Virus record (IMG/VR): IMGVR_UViG_3300031951_000581
Coordinates: 1 to 36,379 of that record
Source: a virus
Reading direction: 5' to 3' (one strand)
DNA: 36,379 nt
Shown here: positions 10,756 to 20,323 of the stretch, in pieces
Numbering within the stretch: the stretch's first letter is position 1
Layout of the letters: each line of letters begins with the position of its first letter
Made by a program: the position numbers and the translations under genes
The notes under the pieces: generated by a model
What the model was told of the DNA's origin: nothing
Database searches by the model: none
Seen by the model: the letters and a program-made list of their open reading frames with translations, nothing else

Positions 10756-13700
10756 TGAGTGTATGTCCTAATATAAACTTAGATGAATGGAAAGCCTTAG
10801 AAAAGGCAGTAGGTAGATTTGAAGCGTATAAGGATTACGTAGAGTCTGGTAACAGTATTAGAACACCAGAAGAGGTTAAGGCTAAACTTGAAGCTCAAAA
10901 GCTATCAAGGGAAATGGCTCAACCACTACCTCATACAGCAGGTATCATGTCAGGTATTCCTACAGAAATAGCTATGGAATTATTCCATGCATCTGATCGT
11001 AGTACTGATAACATGGTAGAACAAATTGTAAGAGACAGTGCCAATACACGAGCTTATGAAATAGCTAGAAAGCTATCTAATGGATTAGATGTTAAGTTTG
11101 ATATCATTACAGCAGAACGTGCAAAAGAACTTACACAAGGAAGCATTAACCCATGGAGTGGTCAATCTGCTTTTTATTTTAATGGTCAGGTATTCTTTGT
11201 AGGAGATTCTATTTCTGTAGGGTCTGTATTCCACGAGTTTGCTCACCCATTTGTTCGTCAGATCATTGTAGATAATCCTGAGTTATTCAATAGGTTGTAT
11301 GACAATCTAATGAGTACTAACGAAGGTAAGCTTATAGTAGAGGAAGTTAGCAGAACGCATCCTAATCTTAGCATGGATGGGCCAATGTTTAGAGAAGAGG
11401 TAGTTGTAAAAGCTTTGGAAAGAGCTTCTATGAAACAAGAAGAATCTCCTGGTTTTGCTAAGTTTATTAGAGATATCTTCTATGCACTTAAAAAATTATT
11501 TAGAAATGCATTTGGTCAGGTAGAAGTATCTAAGCTAGATCCTACAACTACGCTTGATGAGTTAGCAATGATGCTGACTAATGAAAACTTTAAGATTGAT
11601 ACTGAACTAGTAACTGAAGAAGATGTAGTTGCATATCTGAAAGAGTATCAAGAAGAAATCAATGACATGAAGAAGGTAGATAAGCAAGAACTTCAGGCAT
11701 TGATATATGAAGGTTACCAACTAGCATCAGGACAGCTAAGAGAATTACAACAAAATGGTAACTATAAGCAACTAGCTGTCATTCTAAGAGATCAGTATAA
11801 GCGTCCTGATATGGAGATTATTATGCAGGATCTTAATAAATATAAGAATCAGATTGATAATATTGTTGACAATGAAATTGCAGCAATGGAACTTCTTGAG
11901 TCTCAAGCTAATGCTCTTGTTAATACTATCTACAATGTAGATACTGTTATCAGTAAGATTCAAGCTCATATGGATGACCTTTATAAGAATGGTCTATCAC
12001 AAGATAATCTACAAAAAATAACTTATTATCGTAAGCTTACTGATCATTGGGGTAAGTACATCAGTCAGATCAAAGATACTTTTAATCAGCCTGACTCTGG
12101 TGTACCTGCTAACTCAAAAATCTATCAAGTAATCACTCGTATTGAAACTAACTTAGAAAAGATAGATCGTGTAACTAAGGAAGTATATGCCGATGGTACT
12201 AGAGATGTTATCTATGAAGAGTTTGAGATCATAGGTAGAGAAGCAAAAGAAAGATATGAAAAAATTATTTCAGACCTTGAAGAGAAAGGGGCTCCTCAAA
12301 AAGTAATTGATAGATGGCATAGAGAATATTATGGTCTAACAAAATCAGATTATGCAGTATATAATCAGCTACGTGAGAAAGTAAGAAAGAAAGAGTATAT
12401 GACTAATGCTGAGAAGCTACAGTATGCTAACATGCGTATTGAAGCTGCTCAAGGTATTGAGATTACTCCTGAGAAAATTGAAGACTTACTTAAAGGTCAA
12501 CTAGGTGATGCTAACTGGTTCAATGGCTTCTTTGAAGGATATATGTATAACAATGACCCTATTGTGGGTGGTCTAGCATTATACGTTAAAAATAATATGA
12601 ACGAAGTCATGGTTAATGCGCAAGCAAAACTTAATGACTTTGCAAATGATCTTAGAGATGCCTTAGAAGATTATGGATATAATCCTCGTAACATAGGTGA
12701 CTTAGGAAAGAAAGTAGGTTTCCTAGATACTGTGCTTGCAGAAGATAAGAATGGTCAAAAGGTACGTAGAAAAATATGGACACTTCTCAACCCATTCAGA
12801 GATTATCGACATGATCTTCAAGTAATGAATAATGAAGTAGATGAAGCTGAGCGAGAATATTCTACAACTAATACAGATGCTTCCTTAACTAGATTAAGAG
12901 ATGCTGTTGCTAGACGTAAAGAATTTTTACGTAAGTATTTCCATCAGGAATACAGACCTGAGTTCTACGATAGACAAAGTTTATTTGAAAGAGATGAGAT
13001 TGGTAAAGAAGCAGCATTTAAACGGGAGGCTATTATAGAGAAGATACGTCAAGTATCTGCAACTGCAACTAATGAAAGTGAACAGCTTGAGATAGCAAAT
13101 CAAATAGATGCACTATGGCGTGAGTATCGTCAGTTACACTCCTTGTATGATCTATATGGCAACAAGAAAACAGGTAAGGACTTGGCTATTGCCCAACGAC
13201 TAAGGGAGTATAGAGAAAAATCTCGTCAGTTTTATGAATGGAAAGAAAGACCTGGTGTATTTCAACAGATTCTTTCTAACTATGAAGATGAACTAGCTAG
13301 TAAGTATGGCGTTGGTTCAGATAAATATAATGCTCTTCGTGAAGAATGGATACGTAAGAATACACGTGTTGTTATTAAGCAATCTTGGTATACTAAACGT
13401 CAAGAGATCTTTGCCCGTATCAAGGAGATATTAGATACTCTTCCTAGCACAGTAGCAAAAGAAATAGAAATTGCTCCTTTACAAGAAGCTATTATTGATC
13501 TTAAGTCAGGATTTAGAGATGAGGATGGGCAACCTGATCCATCTCTAATGACTAAAGAAGCTATTGATAAGATTAGAGCTTTAGAGCAAGAGATTGATGC
13601 CAGAAAAGCAAAATATAGATCTGGCGTATTAGTTGAAGAACAGGCTGAACTTAATGAACTATATAAGATACGTGAAACAAGAGCATTAAGTAAAAAAGAA

Positions 13701-16421
13701 CAGGATAGGTTAAATGAACTATATGCTAAGAAAAGCAAGAATAGATTAGATAATTTTCTTAAGGCTGAGCTTGATGGTTTATATTATGAATTAGAGCAGA
13801 TGTCTGAAACAGATGCTACAGATTATTATGTTGATGTTGTCAACAATTATCTGCAGCTTATGGATACAGATAAGCTTAATGATTCATTAGGATCACGTGC
13901 TATTACAGCACAATCTGCTAATAGATTCTTACTAGATAAAGATGTTATAGATGAACTGAAGCGTCAGAATTCTGATTTTGCAAAATGGTTTGATGCTAAC
14001 CACATTACCGTAGAAACTGCTACTGGTACAAAATATAAACGAGTATCTGTATGGTCAGTTATAAGACCTACAGATCCTAATGACTATGAGCAAACAGAAA
14101 TAAAAGATAAGTCAGGTAGAGTTATTGAAAAGATTGCTGGTCTACCAGCTATGAAATTCTATCGTCAGGAAGTAAAAGAAGAGTATAAGACAGCTAAGAT
14201 TGTAGGTAAGACAGTTGATAACAAAGGTAATTTCTTACCTAAGTCAGCTGAAGATCTTGATCAGTCACAAGATGGATGGGATAAGTATATCAATAAAGAA
14301 TACTTTGATCTTAAAGAGAAAGATCCTAAATTATTTACAGTTCTTGAAAAACTTACAGAGCATCATTTACGTAATCAGAATGGCCTAGATAATAAGTCAA
14401 AGCTGTATCTGGATTTTCCTCGATTTACTAAACCTAAAGGAGCATTCTTAGGATTAGGTCTTGAAACTCTTCAAAGTACTAAGGTTGATGAAGTAGGCAG
14501 AGCTAGATGGAATGGTCTGCAGCAGTGGATTAAGCGTATAAGAGAATGGTTCTATGGCTCAACAGATCAGGCAGAGCAAGGATTTAACAATAAGTGGGAG
14601 AATAACTTAGTCACAATGGCTAAGCTTGACCTATTTGATGATGAGCAAAGTAACATTCCTATCTCTGGATTATATAACATTGAATATGAAGATGTATCTA
14701 CAGACATCATTACATCAATGATGAGATACATGTATTCAGCAGAGCGTCAAAAGCAACTTATTAAGATATCTCCTGTTGCTCGTGCTATACAGAAAGTAGT
14801 TAATGACCCTAACAATACTGTAGATCTTACAAAGATTAACAAGAAAAATTTCATCCATAGACATATTATTAGCTATCGTAAAAAGAAAGGTACTAGTGTA
14901 AGAGCTGATAATGTCAATAACTTTCTTGAGCGTGAGTTTGAAGGTATTAATATGAAAGGTGCCTTTTCTGAATCTGCATTTGTGAATAACTTGTCAAGTG
15001 CATTATTTAGTAGAGCATCGTTTCAGTTTTTTGCGCTTAACGTTCCTTCTGCACTTAAAAACCAGTGGTCTGCTAAATATCAGACAATGATTGAATCTAC
15101 AGCAAATAAGTATTTAAATCCTATTACTGCTGCTAAAGGCGAAGTTTGGGCTACTATGGCCATGGGTGATCTAAGCTTTGGAGGTAACCTTTATACTAAA
15201 GGGCCTAAATCATTAACGCAACAGATCATTGAAATCTTTGATCCTTCTCAGGGTAGATTTGAAGAAAAGCTTAGAAATAATACTATGTCTCGTACTTTTA
15301 CTAAAGATGTTGTTGAAGGTTCTTGGTTATACAGTACACGTAAATGGTTAGAACTTCAAGCTACTCTTCAGCAATTTGGTGGTATGATGCATCATAAGAT
15401 GATTGAGCGTACAACGGAAGATGGTAAGGTAGAAACGATACCTTACATAGAAGCATTTGAACTTGATGAGAATAAGAAAATCAGATTAAAATCTGGTATT
15501 GATCCTAAGTATGGATTCACATATGATGCTGAAGGAAACATAAAGCTAGGCAAAGAGTTCAACCATTTTAAGAATAAAATGCAGCAGGTTATTAACTCAC
15601 TCAACGGTGCTTATGCAGAGTATGATCAACCAGAAGCACAGAGATATCTACTCTTTAGATTTATGAGTTATTTGCGTAGATACTTTACTACTATGGCTAT
15701 TAAACGCTGGGGCTTCAAAGGACCTTTGTTGTCGCCACGAGCAAGATTAAATCCTGGCCTAGGTGAGCCTGATATGGGTTACTACATACGTACATTACAA
15801 ATGCTAAAGCAAACTGTACAGAATGCAGACTTTGCACTTAAATATGCAACAGCTGAAGAGAAGCAAGCAGCTATGCGTGTACTTGCTGAGGTTGTGGGTC
15901 TGGCAGTTATAAGTATTGCACTAGCTATGATATTTGGTTGGGATCCTGATGATGATGAAAGATATGATAAGCTTAGAGCTTTGTCAGGACCTCTAGACTT
16001 TTTTGGTGTAGAAGGAGATGCTAACAGACCATTCAATACAGTAGGATTTGCTGAGACACATCTTATTAATCTACTAATGCAGGTACGTGCAGAGAACGAA
16101 CAGTTCTTGCCTTTACCTTCTGCTACTCCTTATGTAGGTGGTGGTTTATATAACTACTTTGACTTGTTAGATCTTAAGTCTATTGCTTTTGGTCCTACTA
16201 CAGATACATATCGTGAGATCCTTGATGATATGATTCACATCATGAAAGGTGATGACAAAGCATACTATACACGTGATACAGGTCCTTACTTCTTCCAGCA
16301 AAAAGGAGGTAGTAAGTTATTAGCTAAGCTGGCTAAACTTGTTGGATTCACTGGATCAACTTTAGATCCTGCAATGGCAATCCAGAAGTTCTACAATGCA
16401 CAAGCTATGGCAAGAAGATAA
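10755..16421 (+). CDS. Giant crAss-like virion cargo protein with zincin motif and coiled coils
   Basis: The start chosen is the ATG at 10755, which shares a base with the TAA of the upstream giant gene (TAATG), implying termination-reinitiation; an ATG 12 bases earlier in the same frame is the alternative. The product is 1888 residues. A zincin motif HEFAH is at 160-164, directly after a short hydrophobic stretch, with acidic residues downstream that could supply a third zinc ligand. Residues about 250-1050 are rich in Lys, Glu, Gln and Arg and look strongly helical or coiled-coil. Around 1707-1729 there is one hydrophobic, membrane-compatible segment, followed by an Asp-rich patch. Position and size match the large cargo proteins next to the RNA polymerase in crAss-like phages, which are packed in the virion and ejected with DNA. 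The exact role (RNA polymerase partner, ejection channel or protease) is inference. Confidence 0.8.
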   Translation: MSVCPNINLDEWKALEKAVGRFEAYKDYVESGNSIRTPEEVKAKLEAQKLSREMAQPLPHTAGIMSGIPTEIAMELFHASDRSTDNMVEQIVRDSANTRAYEIARKLSNGLDVKFDIITAERAKELTQGSINPWSGQSAFYFNGQVFFVGDSISVGSVFHEFAHPFVRQIIVDNPELFNRLYDNLMSTNEGKLIVEEVSRTHPNLSMDGPMFREEVVVKALERASMKQEESPGFAKFIRDIFYALKKLFRNAFGQVEVSKLDPTTTLDELAMMLTNENFKIDTELVTEEDVVAYLKEYQEEINDMKKVDKQELQALIYEGYQLASGQLRELQQNGNYKQLAVILRDQYKRPDMEIIMQDLNKYKNQIDNIVDNEIAAMELLESQANALVNTIYNVDTVISKIQAHMDDLYKNGLSQDNLQKITYYRKLTDHWGKYISQIKDTFNQPDSGVPANSKIYQVITRIETNLEKIDRVTKEVYADGTRDVIYEEFEIIGREAKERYEKIISDLEEKGAPQKVIDRWHREYYGLTKSDYAVYNQLREKVRKKEYMTNAEKLQYANMRIEAAQGIEITPEKIEDLLKGQLGDANWFNGFFEGYMYNNDPIVGGLALYVKNNMNEVMVNAQAKLNDFANDLRDALEDYGYNPRNIGDLGKKVGFLDTVLAEDKNGQKVRRKIWTLLNPFRDYRHDLQVMNNEVDEAEREYSTTNTDASLTRLRDAVARRKEFLRKYFHQEYRPEFYDRQSLFERDEIGKEAAFKREAIIEKIRQVSATATNESEQLEIANQIDALWREYRQLHSLYDLYGNKKTGKDLAIAQRLREYREKSRQFYEWKERPGVFQQILSNYEDELASKYGVGSDKYNALREEWIRKNTRVVIKQSWYTKRQEIFARIKEILDTLPSTVAKEIEIAPLQEAIIDLKSGFRDEDGQPDPSLMTKEAIDKIRALEQEIDARKAKYRSGVLVEEQAELNELYKIRETRALSKKEQDRLNELYAKKSKNRLDNFLKAELDGLYYELEQMSETDATDYYVDVVNNYLQLMDTDKLNDSLGSRAITAQSANRFLLDKDVIDELKRQNSDFAKWFDANHITVETATGTKYKRVSVWSVIRPTDPNDYEQTEIKDKSGRVIEKIAGLPAMKFYRQEVKEEYKTAKIVGKTVDNKGNFLPKSAEDLDQSQDGWDKYINKEYFDLKEKDPKLFTVLEKLTEHHLRNQNGLDNKSKLYLDFPRFTKPKGAFLGLGLETLQSTKVDEVGRARWNGLQQWIKRIREWFYGSTDQAEQGFNNKWENNLVTMAKLDLFDDEQSNIPISGLYNIEYEDVSTDIITSMMRYMYSAERQKQLIKISPVARAIQKVVNDPNNTVDLTKINKKNFIHRHIISYRKKKGTSVRADNVNNFLEREFEGINMKGAFSESAFVNNLSSALFSRASFQFFALNVPSALKNQWSAKYQTMIESTANKYLNPITAAKGEVWATMAMGDLSFGGNLYTKGPKSLTQQIIEIFDPSQGRFEEKLRNNTMSRTFTKDVVEGSWLYSTRKWLELQATLQQFGGMMHHKMIERTTEDGKVETIPYIEAFELDENKKIRLKSGIDPKYGFTYDAEGNIKLGKEFNHFKNKMQQVINSLNGAYAEYDQPEAQRYLLFRFMSYLRRYFTTMAIKRWGFKGPLLSPRARLNPGLGEPDMGYYIRTLQMLKQTVQNADFALKYATAEEKQAAMRVLAEVVGLAVISIALAMIFGWDPDDDERYDKLRALSGPLDFFGVEGDANRPFNTVGFAETHLINLLMQVRAENEQFLPLPSATPYVGGGLYNYFDLLDLKSIAFGPTTDTYREILDDMIHIMKGDDKAYYTRDTGPYFFQQKGGSKLLAKLAKLVGFTGSTLDPAMAIQKFYNAQAMARR

Positions 16422-16469
16422 TCGGCAACATCAGTACATCCTACAGAGCGTATCATCATTCTTGTTAGG

Positions 16470-16511
16470 AAAAAAAAGGGGGAAACCAGATGGCTACCCC
16501 CTAACTTTTTT
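16470..16511. terminator. Bidirectional terminator between convergent blocks
   Basis: A run of A (16470-16477) leads into GGGGG at 16478-16482, which pairs with CCCCC at 16497-16501 (A16477-T16502 extends it). A small inner CCA/TGG stem (16486-16488 with 16491-16493) sits in the loop, and a T run starts at 16506. The symmetric A/T flanks let it act on both strands. It lies between the stop of the giant plus-strand gene and the stop of the minus-strand DUF932-like gene, where a shared terminator is expected. Confidence 0.8.
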
Positions 16512-17787
16512 AAATAAGATTATTTACATAATCAATTGGTACTGTTACTTCTTGACCATCACTTGTTACGATGTTATAGTTCTCACCATCTTCGTACACT
16601 TCGATATCAACGTCATAACCAAAGATGTTGTTTACTTCGTTCTTAAGCACAGAAATAATCTTTGGATCCTGTACAACAAGATCATTATCCTCATTGCGCG
16701 GAGCCCACATCTCCTTAGCTTCTTCTACTTCAGCAATTTCTTCTTCAGTAAAATCATCTAGGAAACTACTTGGTTCTACGATTGGAGCTTCAAATGTTAC
16801 ACCTAGTGGATCAGTATAGATAACTAAGTCATCTTGAGGCTGTTCCATAGTGAGCAACTCTTCCTCAGCTTCTTCTTCAGTTAGAAGAGGGAATTTAGGA
16901 ATTTTTTCTTCAGGTACATTTTTCCCTACTTCTTCAATGTCTCCAGTTTTTGTTCCAAATGGATCTTCTGCTAAAGATTCTTGATGAATTATATCTAATA
17001 CTTCTTCTGGTGATTTAAATTCAAAATCCTTTGCAATAGCACTTGGTGTAGGCAATACAACAGGATCAACTAACGTAAGATAATTTATCTTAAGATAATT
17101 ATGAATGAAGCCTTGTTGGTGCAACCATAGCTTTGGATGTGAAGATTTGATAACTGTCAGGATGTGACAGTATACAGTCCACAAACTATCAGAGTCAGTA
17201 GAGTAAACATAGCTAGGTTTGTTATACTCCTTCTTGATACCACTGAGCTGCTCAATAGAGATCATATCAAAGTTGACATAAAGGTTACCCAAGATCTTGG
17301 CTACCTCACCACGACTAACCTTAATCCCTTCCATCTTACGCTTAGTTTCAAGTACAGACAGATAATACTTCTCTGCATTAGCAATCTTATCAGCGATTGT
17401 ATCTTTTGCTAGAGTGTCTGCATCACCTGTATGTTTACGGATAAATGCGTTGTCCTCCTTCTCAATAACATATGAGTTGTTTTCCCACACATAACCACCT
17501 ACTGCACACTGAAACTTAGTAGACTTATCATAAGAGTTAGTCCAGTTAAATGACATTGCAAAGTTTGGATCTTCTGATCTCCTAATGATGTAGCTACCTC
17601 TAGCAACCTCTAGGTTGTTATTAGCGCGATATTCTTCTGACATGATCTCAAATCCAGCATTCACTAGCTCTCTTTTTACTTCGTCGATAATAAGGCCATG
17701 TGAAATTACTGTATAGGTCTCTGTCTTTACTGGTAGAGGAACTGCTTTAAGCTCCTCTACTGTTACTAATTTTGTTGTTTTACTCAT
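16510..17787 (-). CDS. DUF932-like phage protein
   Basis: This is the last gene of the minus-strand block and encodes 425 residues. The ATG at 17787 is one base past the polymerase stop codon; the frame extends nine residues further only through a TTG start inside the polymerase gene, so the ATG is preferred. The first 240 residues have the look of the phage/plasmid DUF932 family (SFNWTNSYDKS followed by an AVGGYVWENN stretch, and an LWTVY segment followed by SSHPKLW), but I cannot confirm this without a profile search. The region from about 265 to 380 is rich in Glu and Asp and probably disordered. The molecular function of the family is unknown. Coupling to the polymerase suggests a replication-associated role. 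Confidence 0.72.
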   Translation of the reverse strand: MSKTTKLVTVEELKAVPLPVKTETYTVISHGLIIDEVKRELVNAGFEIMSEEYRANNNLEVARGSYIIRRSEDPNFAMSFNWTNSYDKSTKFQCAVGGYVWENNSYVIEKEDNAFIRKHTGDADTLAKDTIADKIANAEKYYLSVLETKRKMEGIKVSRGEVAKILGNLYVNFDMISIEQLSGIKKEYNKPSYVYSTDSDSLWTVYCHILTVIKSSHPKLWLHQQGFIHNYLKINYLTLVDPVVLPTPSAIAKDFEFKSPEEVLDIIHQESLAEDPFGTKTGDIEEVGKNVPEEKIPKFPLLTEEEAEEELLTMEQPQDDLVIYTDPLGVTFEAPIVEPSSFLDDFTEEEIAEVEEAKEMWAPRNEDNDLVVQDPKIISVLKNEVNNIFGYDVDIEVYEDGENYNIVTSDGQEVTVPIDYVNNLI

Positions 17788-17788
17788 G

Positions 17789-19780
17789 TTAAAATAATTT
17801 AAGTTGTGTTTCAAATAAATGTGGAACTATATTCATTTGTTCCCTGCGTATACATTCTAGATAATACTGATCATTAACATCATACTCATCCCATTCTTTA
17901 TCTTCTTTTTTGTTAAATACTGTTTGATACCATCTGCCTGCTTCAAGCTGTATCTCTCTACCATCAGTCTTGTTGGTCTTGATGACTTTAGAGCCTGTCT
18001 TAGAGATATAATACCTTAGTGTCTTTTGTAGCGGTGTCTTGAGAAGTTCACCTTCTACAATGGCATGTTCTATGAACTGCCAGTTACCTTTGATCTTTAC
18101 ACCTGCACAATAGTCAAGAATGTTTCTATTGTTTTTAAGATACACTTCAGGATCTACGTCATTGAGGAAGTAGTGATAGATTGCTTTCCTGACTATTAGG
18201 AGACTTTTGTTCTTATGCAGAGGAAGATTTTCAAATTCAAACCTACCCTTACATTTAACTGGCGCATGATAATATTTACCATCTTCAACCTTAATTAAAG
18301 CATGTGGATTTTTAAACAACTTAACAAACTCATCTCCTGCAACCTCCTTATAGTGGTTAACAGCGATATAGTTATTTACGTCACCTATAATCATCTTCTG
18401 ATATTCATCATGTTCTAGCTCTAGATTGGTAAGCTGCTCCCATTCTTTACAGATCTCCAGATACTTGTCTTTATACTCTTGTGGGATCATCATCTCTAGA
18501 CCATCTGTATTCTGCATGAGCGGGATAGCACCTGGGATACCCTCTGCTAGCATCTCATAGAGCATAGTAAGAGAAAGCTGACCATTAATAGTAACACGCA
18601 TGGTAAGCTCTGGATCATATAGGAAGCTGTCCTCCTCATTACTAAGCCCATATGTTGCATTGAGGATAATCTTATATACATAATTCTTAGGGTCTTTTTT
18701 AGGTATCTTACGTCTCTCATCAAAGAACCACTCATACTGTTCACAGAAAGCTTCTTTAGGTATGTGAGCTGGAGCCCAACCATTCCTGATTATGAGGTTA
18801 GGATAGAATGATGTAACATCTGATGTCATAATTATCATACCATCTTTAGCTTCATAGATGCCTGCTTTACGTGCACCATGAAGACCACCTAATGCATAAT
18901 CAGTATGTACACCACGATACTTAACTGTGTGCTTGAATGCACCTTTAGTATTGTCAGGATAGACTATGAGACGTTTGAAGGCCTCATGAAGCTGTTGGAA
19001 CTCAGGACGCTTGAAGGATATGTATGATAGTAAGATATCCCTGACGACTATGCGTTCACGTATGGTACGCATCTGTCTGAGCTCATACTTCTTGATACCT
19101 GTCTTCTTACTGAGGAACATAAGGAATAGCTCCTTACTGATCTTTGTTTCTGATGCACTATAGAGATCTAGCTTGTACTCCTCTGATAGCGTCTTACGCA
19201 GACGTATCAGCTCTGTACTCCTATTCATTATCTCTTTAGTACTCTTTACGTCATTGATACAGTACATTACCACCATGTCCTGCTCTTCCTGAGTTGTGAT
19301 ACTATGGGTATGGTGCAGGGGCATATCTACTATGTTCTCCCAATCCATCCCATACTGGATCCACTTCAGACTGCTTAACTTGGCCTTATTATCCCAATGG
19401 TTTAACCTGAATACATCTATCTGCTTTATCAATAAATCTTTTGGACTATACTCTAGAAACTCACCTGCTTCTTTCCTACCTATTGCATCTTGTGCCTGAG
19501 TATATAATAGATCAGCTATCTCACCTCCCTTCATATATGCTAAGTCCCTTGCATTAAGTAAGATAAACTGTGTTATCTGACTATCGAAGTTCAAACCATT
19601 ATAGCTTATGTGCCACTGGTCATACTTAAGGTTATCTCTAAGAAACTGTAGTAATGATACTATGTCATTTCTTAAATTACTTATTACGAATACTCTTGTA
19701 TCGTCCTTCTTATAATCTTCATATACAGCTACGAAACAGTCAATCATGGTCTCGTAGTCCATCACCCAATGTGTCTTCAT
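17789..19780 (-). CDS. polB: Family B DNA polymerase with 3'-5' exonuclease
   Basis: This is the replicative polymerase. The exonuclease motifs are ordered correctly: Exo I DYET (D8, E10), Exo II NFD (D66), Exo III Y173-x3-D177. A GG-containing linker motif (YALGGLHG, about 295-302) precedes motif A DVTSFYP (321-327), motif B KIILNATYG (370-378) and motif C NTDG (424-427). At 663 residues it is short for the family, with thumb and insertion domains reduced. The first Asp of the usual motif C DTD is Asn, while the second, D426, is kept. The gene starts just downstream of a terminator that ends the preceding unit, so it probably has its own promoter; I see no clear consensus in the roughly 40 bases available. 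The downstream DUF932-like gene begins one base after its stop. Confidence 0.95.
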   Translation of the reverse strand: MKTHWVMDYETMIDCFVAVYEDYKKDDTRVFVISNLRNDIVSLLQFLRDNLKYDQWHISYNGLNFDSQITQFILLNARDLAYMKGGEIADLLYTQAQDAIGRKEAGEFLEYSPKDLLIKQIDVFRLNHWDNKAKLSSLKWIQYGMDWENIVDMPLHHTHSITTQEEQDMVVMYCINDVKSTKEIMNRSTELIRLRKTLSEEYKLDLYSASETKISKELFLMFLSKKTGIKKYELRQMRTIRERIVVRDILLSYISFKRPEFQQLHEAFKRLIVYPDNTKGAFKHTVKYRGVHTDYALGGLHGARKAGIYEAKDGMIIMTSDVTSFYPNLIIRNGWAPAHIPKEAFCEQYEWFFDERRKIPKKDPKNYVYKIILNATYGLSNEEDSFLYDPELTMRVTINGQLSLTMLYEMLAEGIPGAIPLMQNTDGLEMMIPQEYKDKYLEICKEWEQLTNLELEHDEYQKMIIGDVNNYIAVNHYKEVAGDEFVKLFKNPHALIKVEDGKYYHAPVKCKGRFEFENLPLHKNKSLLIVRKAIYHYFLNDVDPEVYLKNNRNILDYCAGVKIKGNWQFIEHAIVEGELLKTPLQKTLRYYISKTGSKVIKTNKTDGREIQLEAGRWYQTVFNKKEDKEWDEYDVNDQYYLECIRREQMNIVPHLFETQLKLF

Positions 19781-19819
19781 ACACTTGTTCAGTTAAGCTG
19801 TCCCCCCTATTTAGTTGGC

Positions 19820-19847
19820 AAAAAAAGGAGGGCTGCTTACCCTCCTT
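19820..19847 (-). terminator. Rho-independent terminator upstream of polB
   Basis: On the minus strand an AAGGAGGG/CCCTCCTT hairpin (8-bp stem: 19825-19832 with 19840-19847, 7-base loop) is followed by seven T. It lies 24 bases after the stop of the 149-residue gene and about 40 bases before the polB start, so it should end the upstream operon. Confidence 0.85.
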
Positions 19848-19870
19848 AAATTATTTATGTAATCTATTGA

Positions 19871-20320
19871 TTACTTTATCTCTGCACCTGTAGCATCAAC
19901 TAAAGCTGGTGTCTCTGGTACAAGGATGTCTGGATTATCTTTCTTACGTGCAATCTCAATATACTGCATGTAATCGTAACTATCTTCATTGATTGTAAAA
20001 GCTTTGATGAAATCAATGATCTCTTTCTCCTCAATGATGTAGTACTCATGGAATGTTTCAAGCGTTCTACGCTCTTCTTTGTAAGGTCTACCATTTTCAC
20101 GCTTACCTAACTTCATGTACATAACGTCACCATTATCATCTAGTTTAGGTACGTTATGAAACACTTGCTTTTTAATCTTACTGATTACTGCAAGCAATCC
20201 TGTGTTTATATCGTACAATGCCTCTGTGTAAGGGCAATCCTCAGTAGCTGGAACGAGCTTAAAACTTTTTGCCTCATTCCAATAGTTACTGGTTAAAATC
20301 ATGTTTTTTCCTATGTTCAT
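19871..20320 (-). CDS. Hypothetical protein, 149 aa
   Basis: Soluble, charged protein with no motif I can name. The sequence alternates predicted strands and helices in the first 110 residues and ends in a Pro/Ala/Thr-rich tail. The ATG at 20320 follows the upstream gene's stop by three bases; a second Met six residues in is possible. A promoter-like TACATTTG sits 15 bases before the start, inside the end of the upstream gene, and a strong terminator follows the stop. The gene may therefore be transcribed on its own as well as with the operon. Confidence 0.75.
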   Translation of the reverse strand: MNIGKNMILTSNYWNEAKSFKLVPATEDCPYTEALYDINTGLLAVISKIKKQVFHNVPKLDDNGDVMYMKLGKRENGRPYKEERRTLETFHEYYIIEEKEIIDFIKAFTINEDSYDYMQYIEIARKKDNPDILVPETPALVDATGAEIK

Positions 20321-20323
20321 ATT

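Noticed and set aside
1-16421. Stop-codon recoding as seen in some crAss-like phages
   Set aside because: All large frames, including two of more than 1800 codons, are uninterrupted under the standard code, and one short gene ends in TAG without evidence of read-through.
16396-16761. Plus-strand open frame after the second giant gene
   Set aside because: It crosses the bidirectional terminator and the end of the DUF932-like gene, with low-complexity hydrophobic content; treated as chance.
18547-18783. Second minus-strand frame of 78 codons within polB
   Set aside because: Out of frame with polymerase motifs A and B that occupy the same bases; a shadow.
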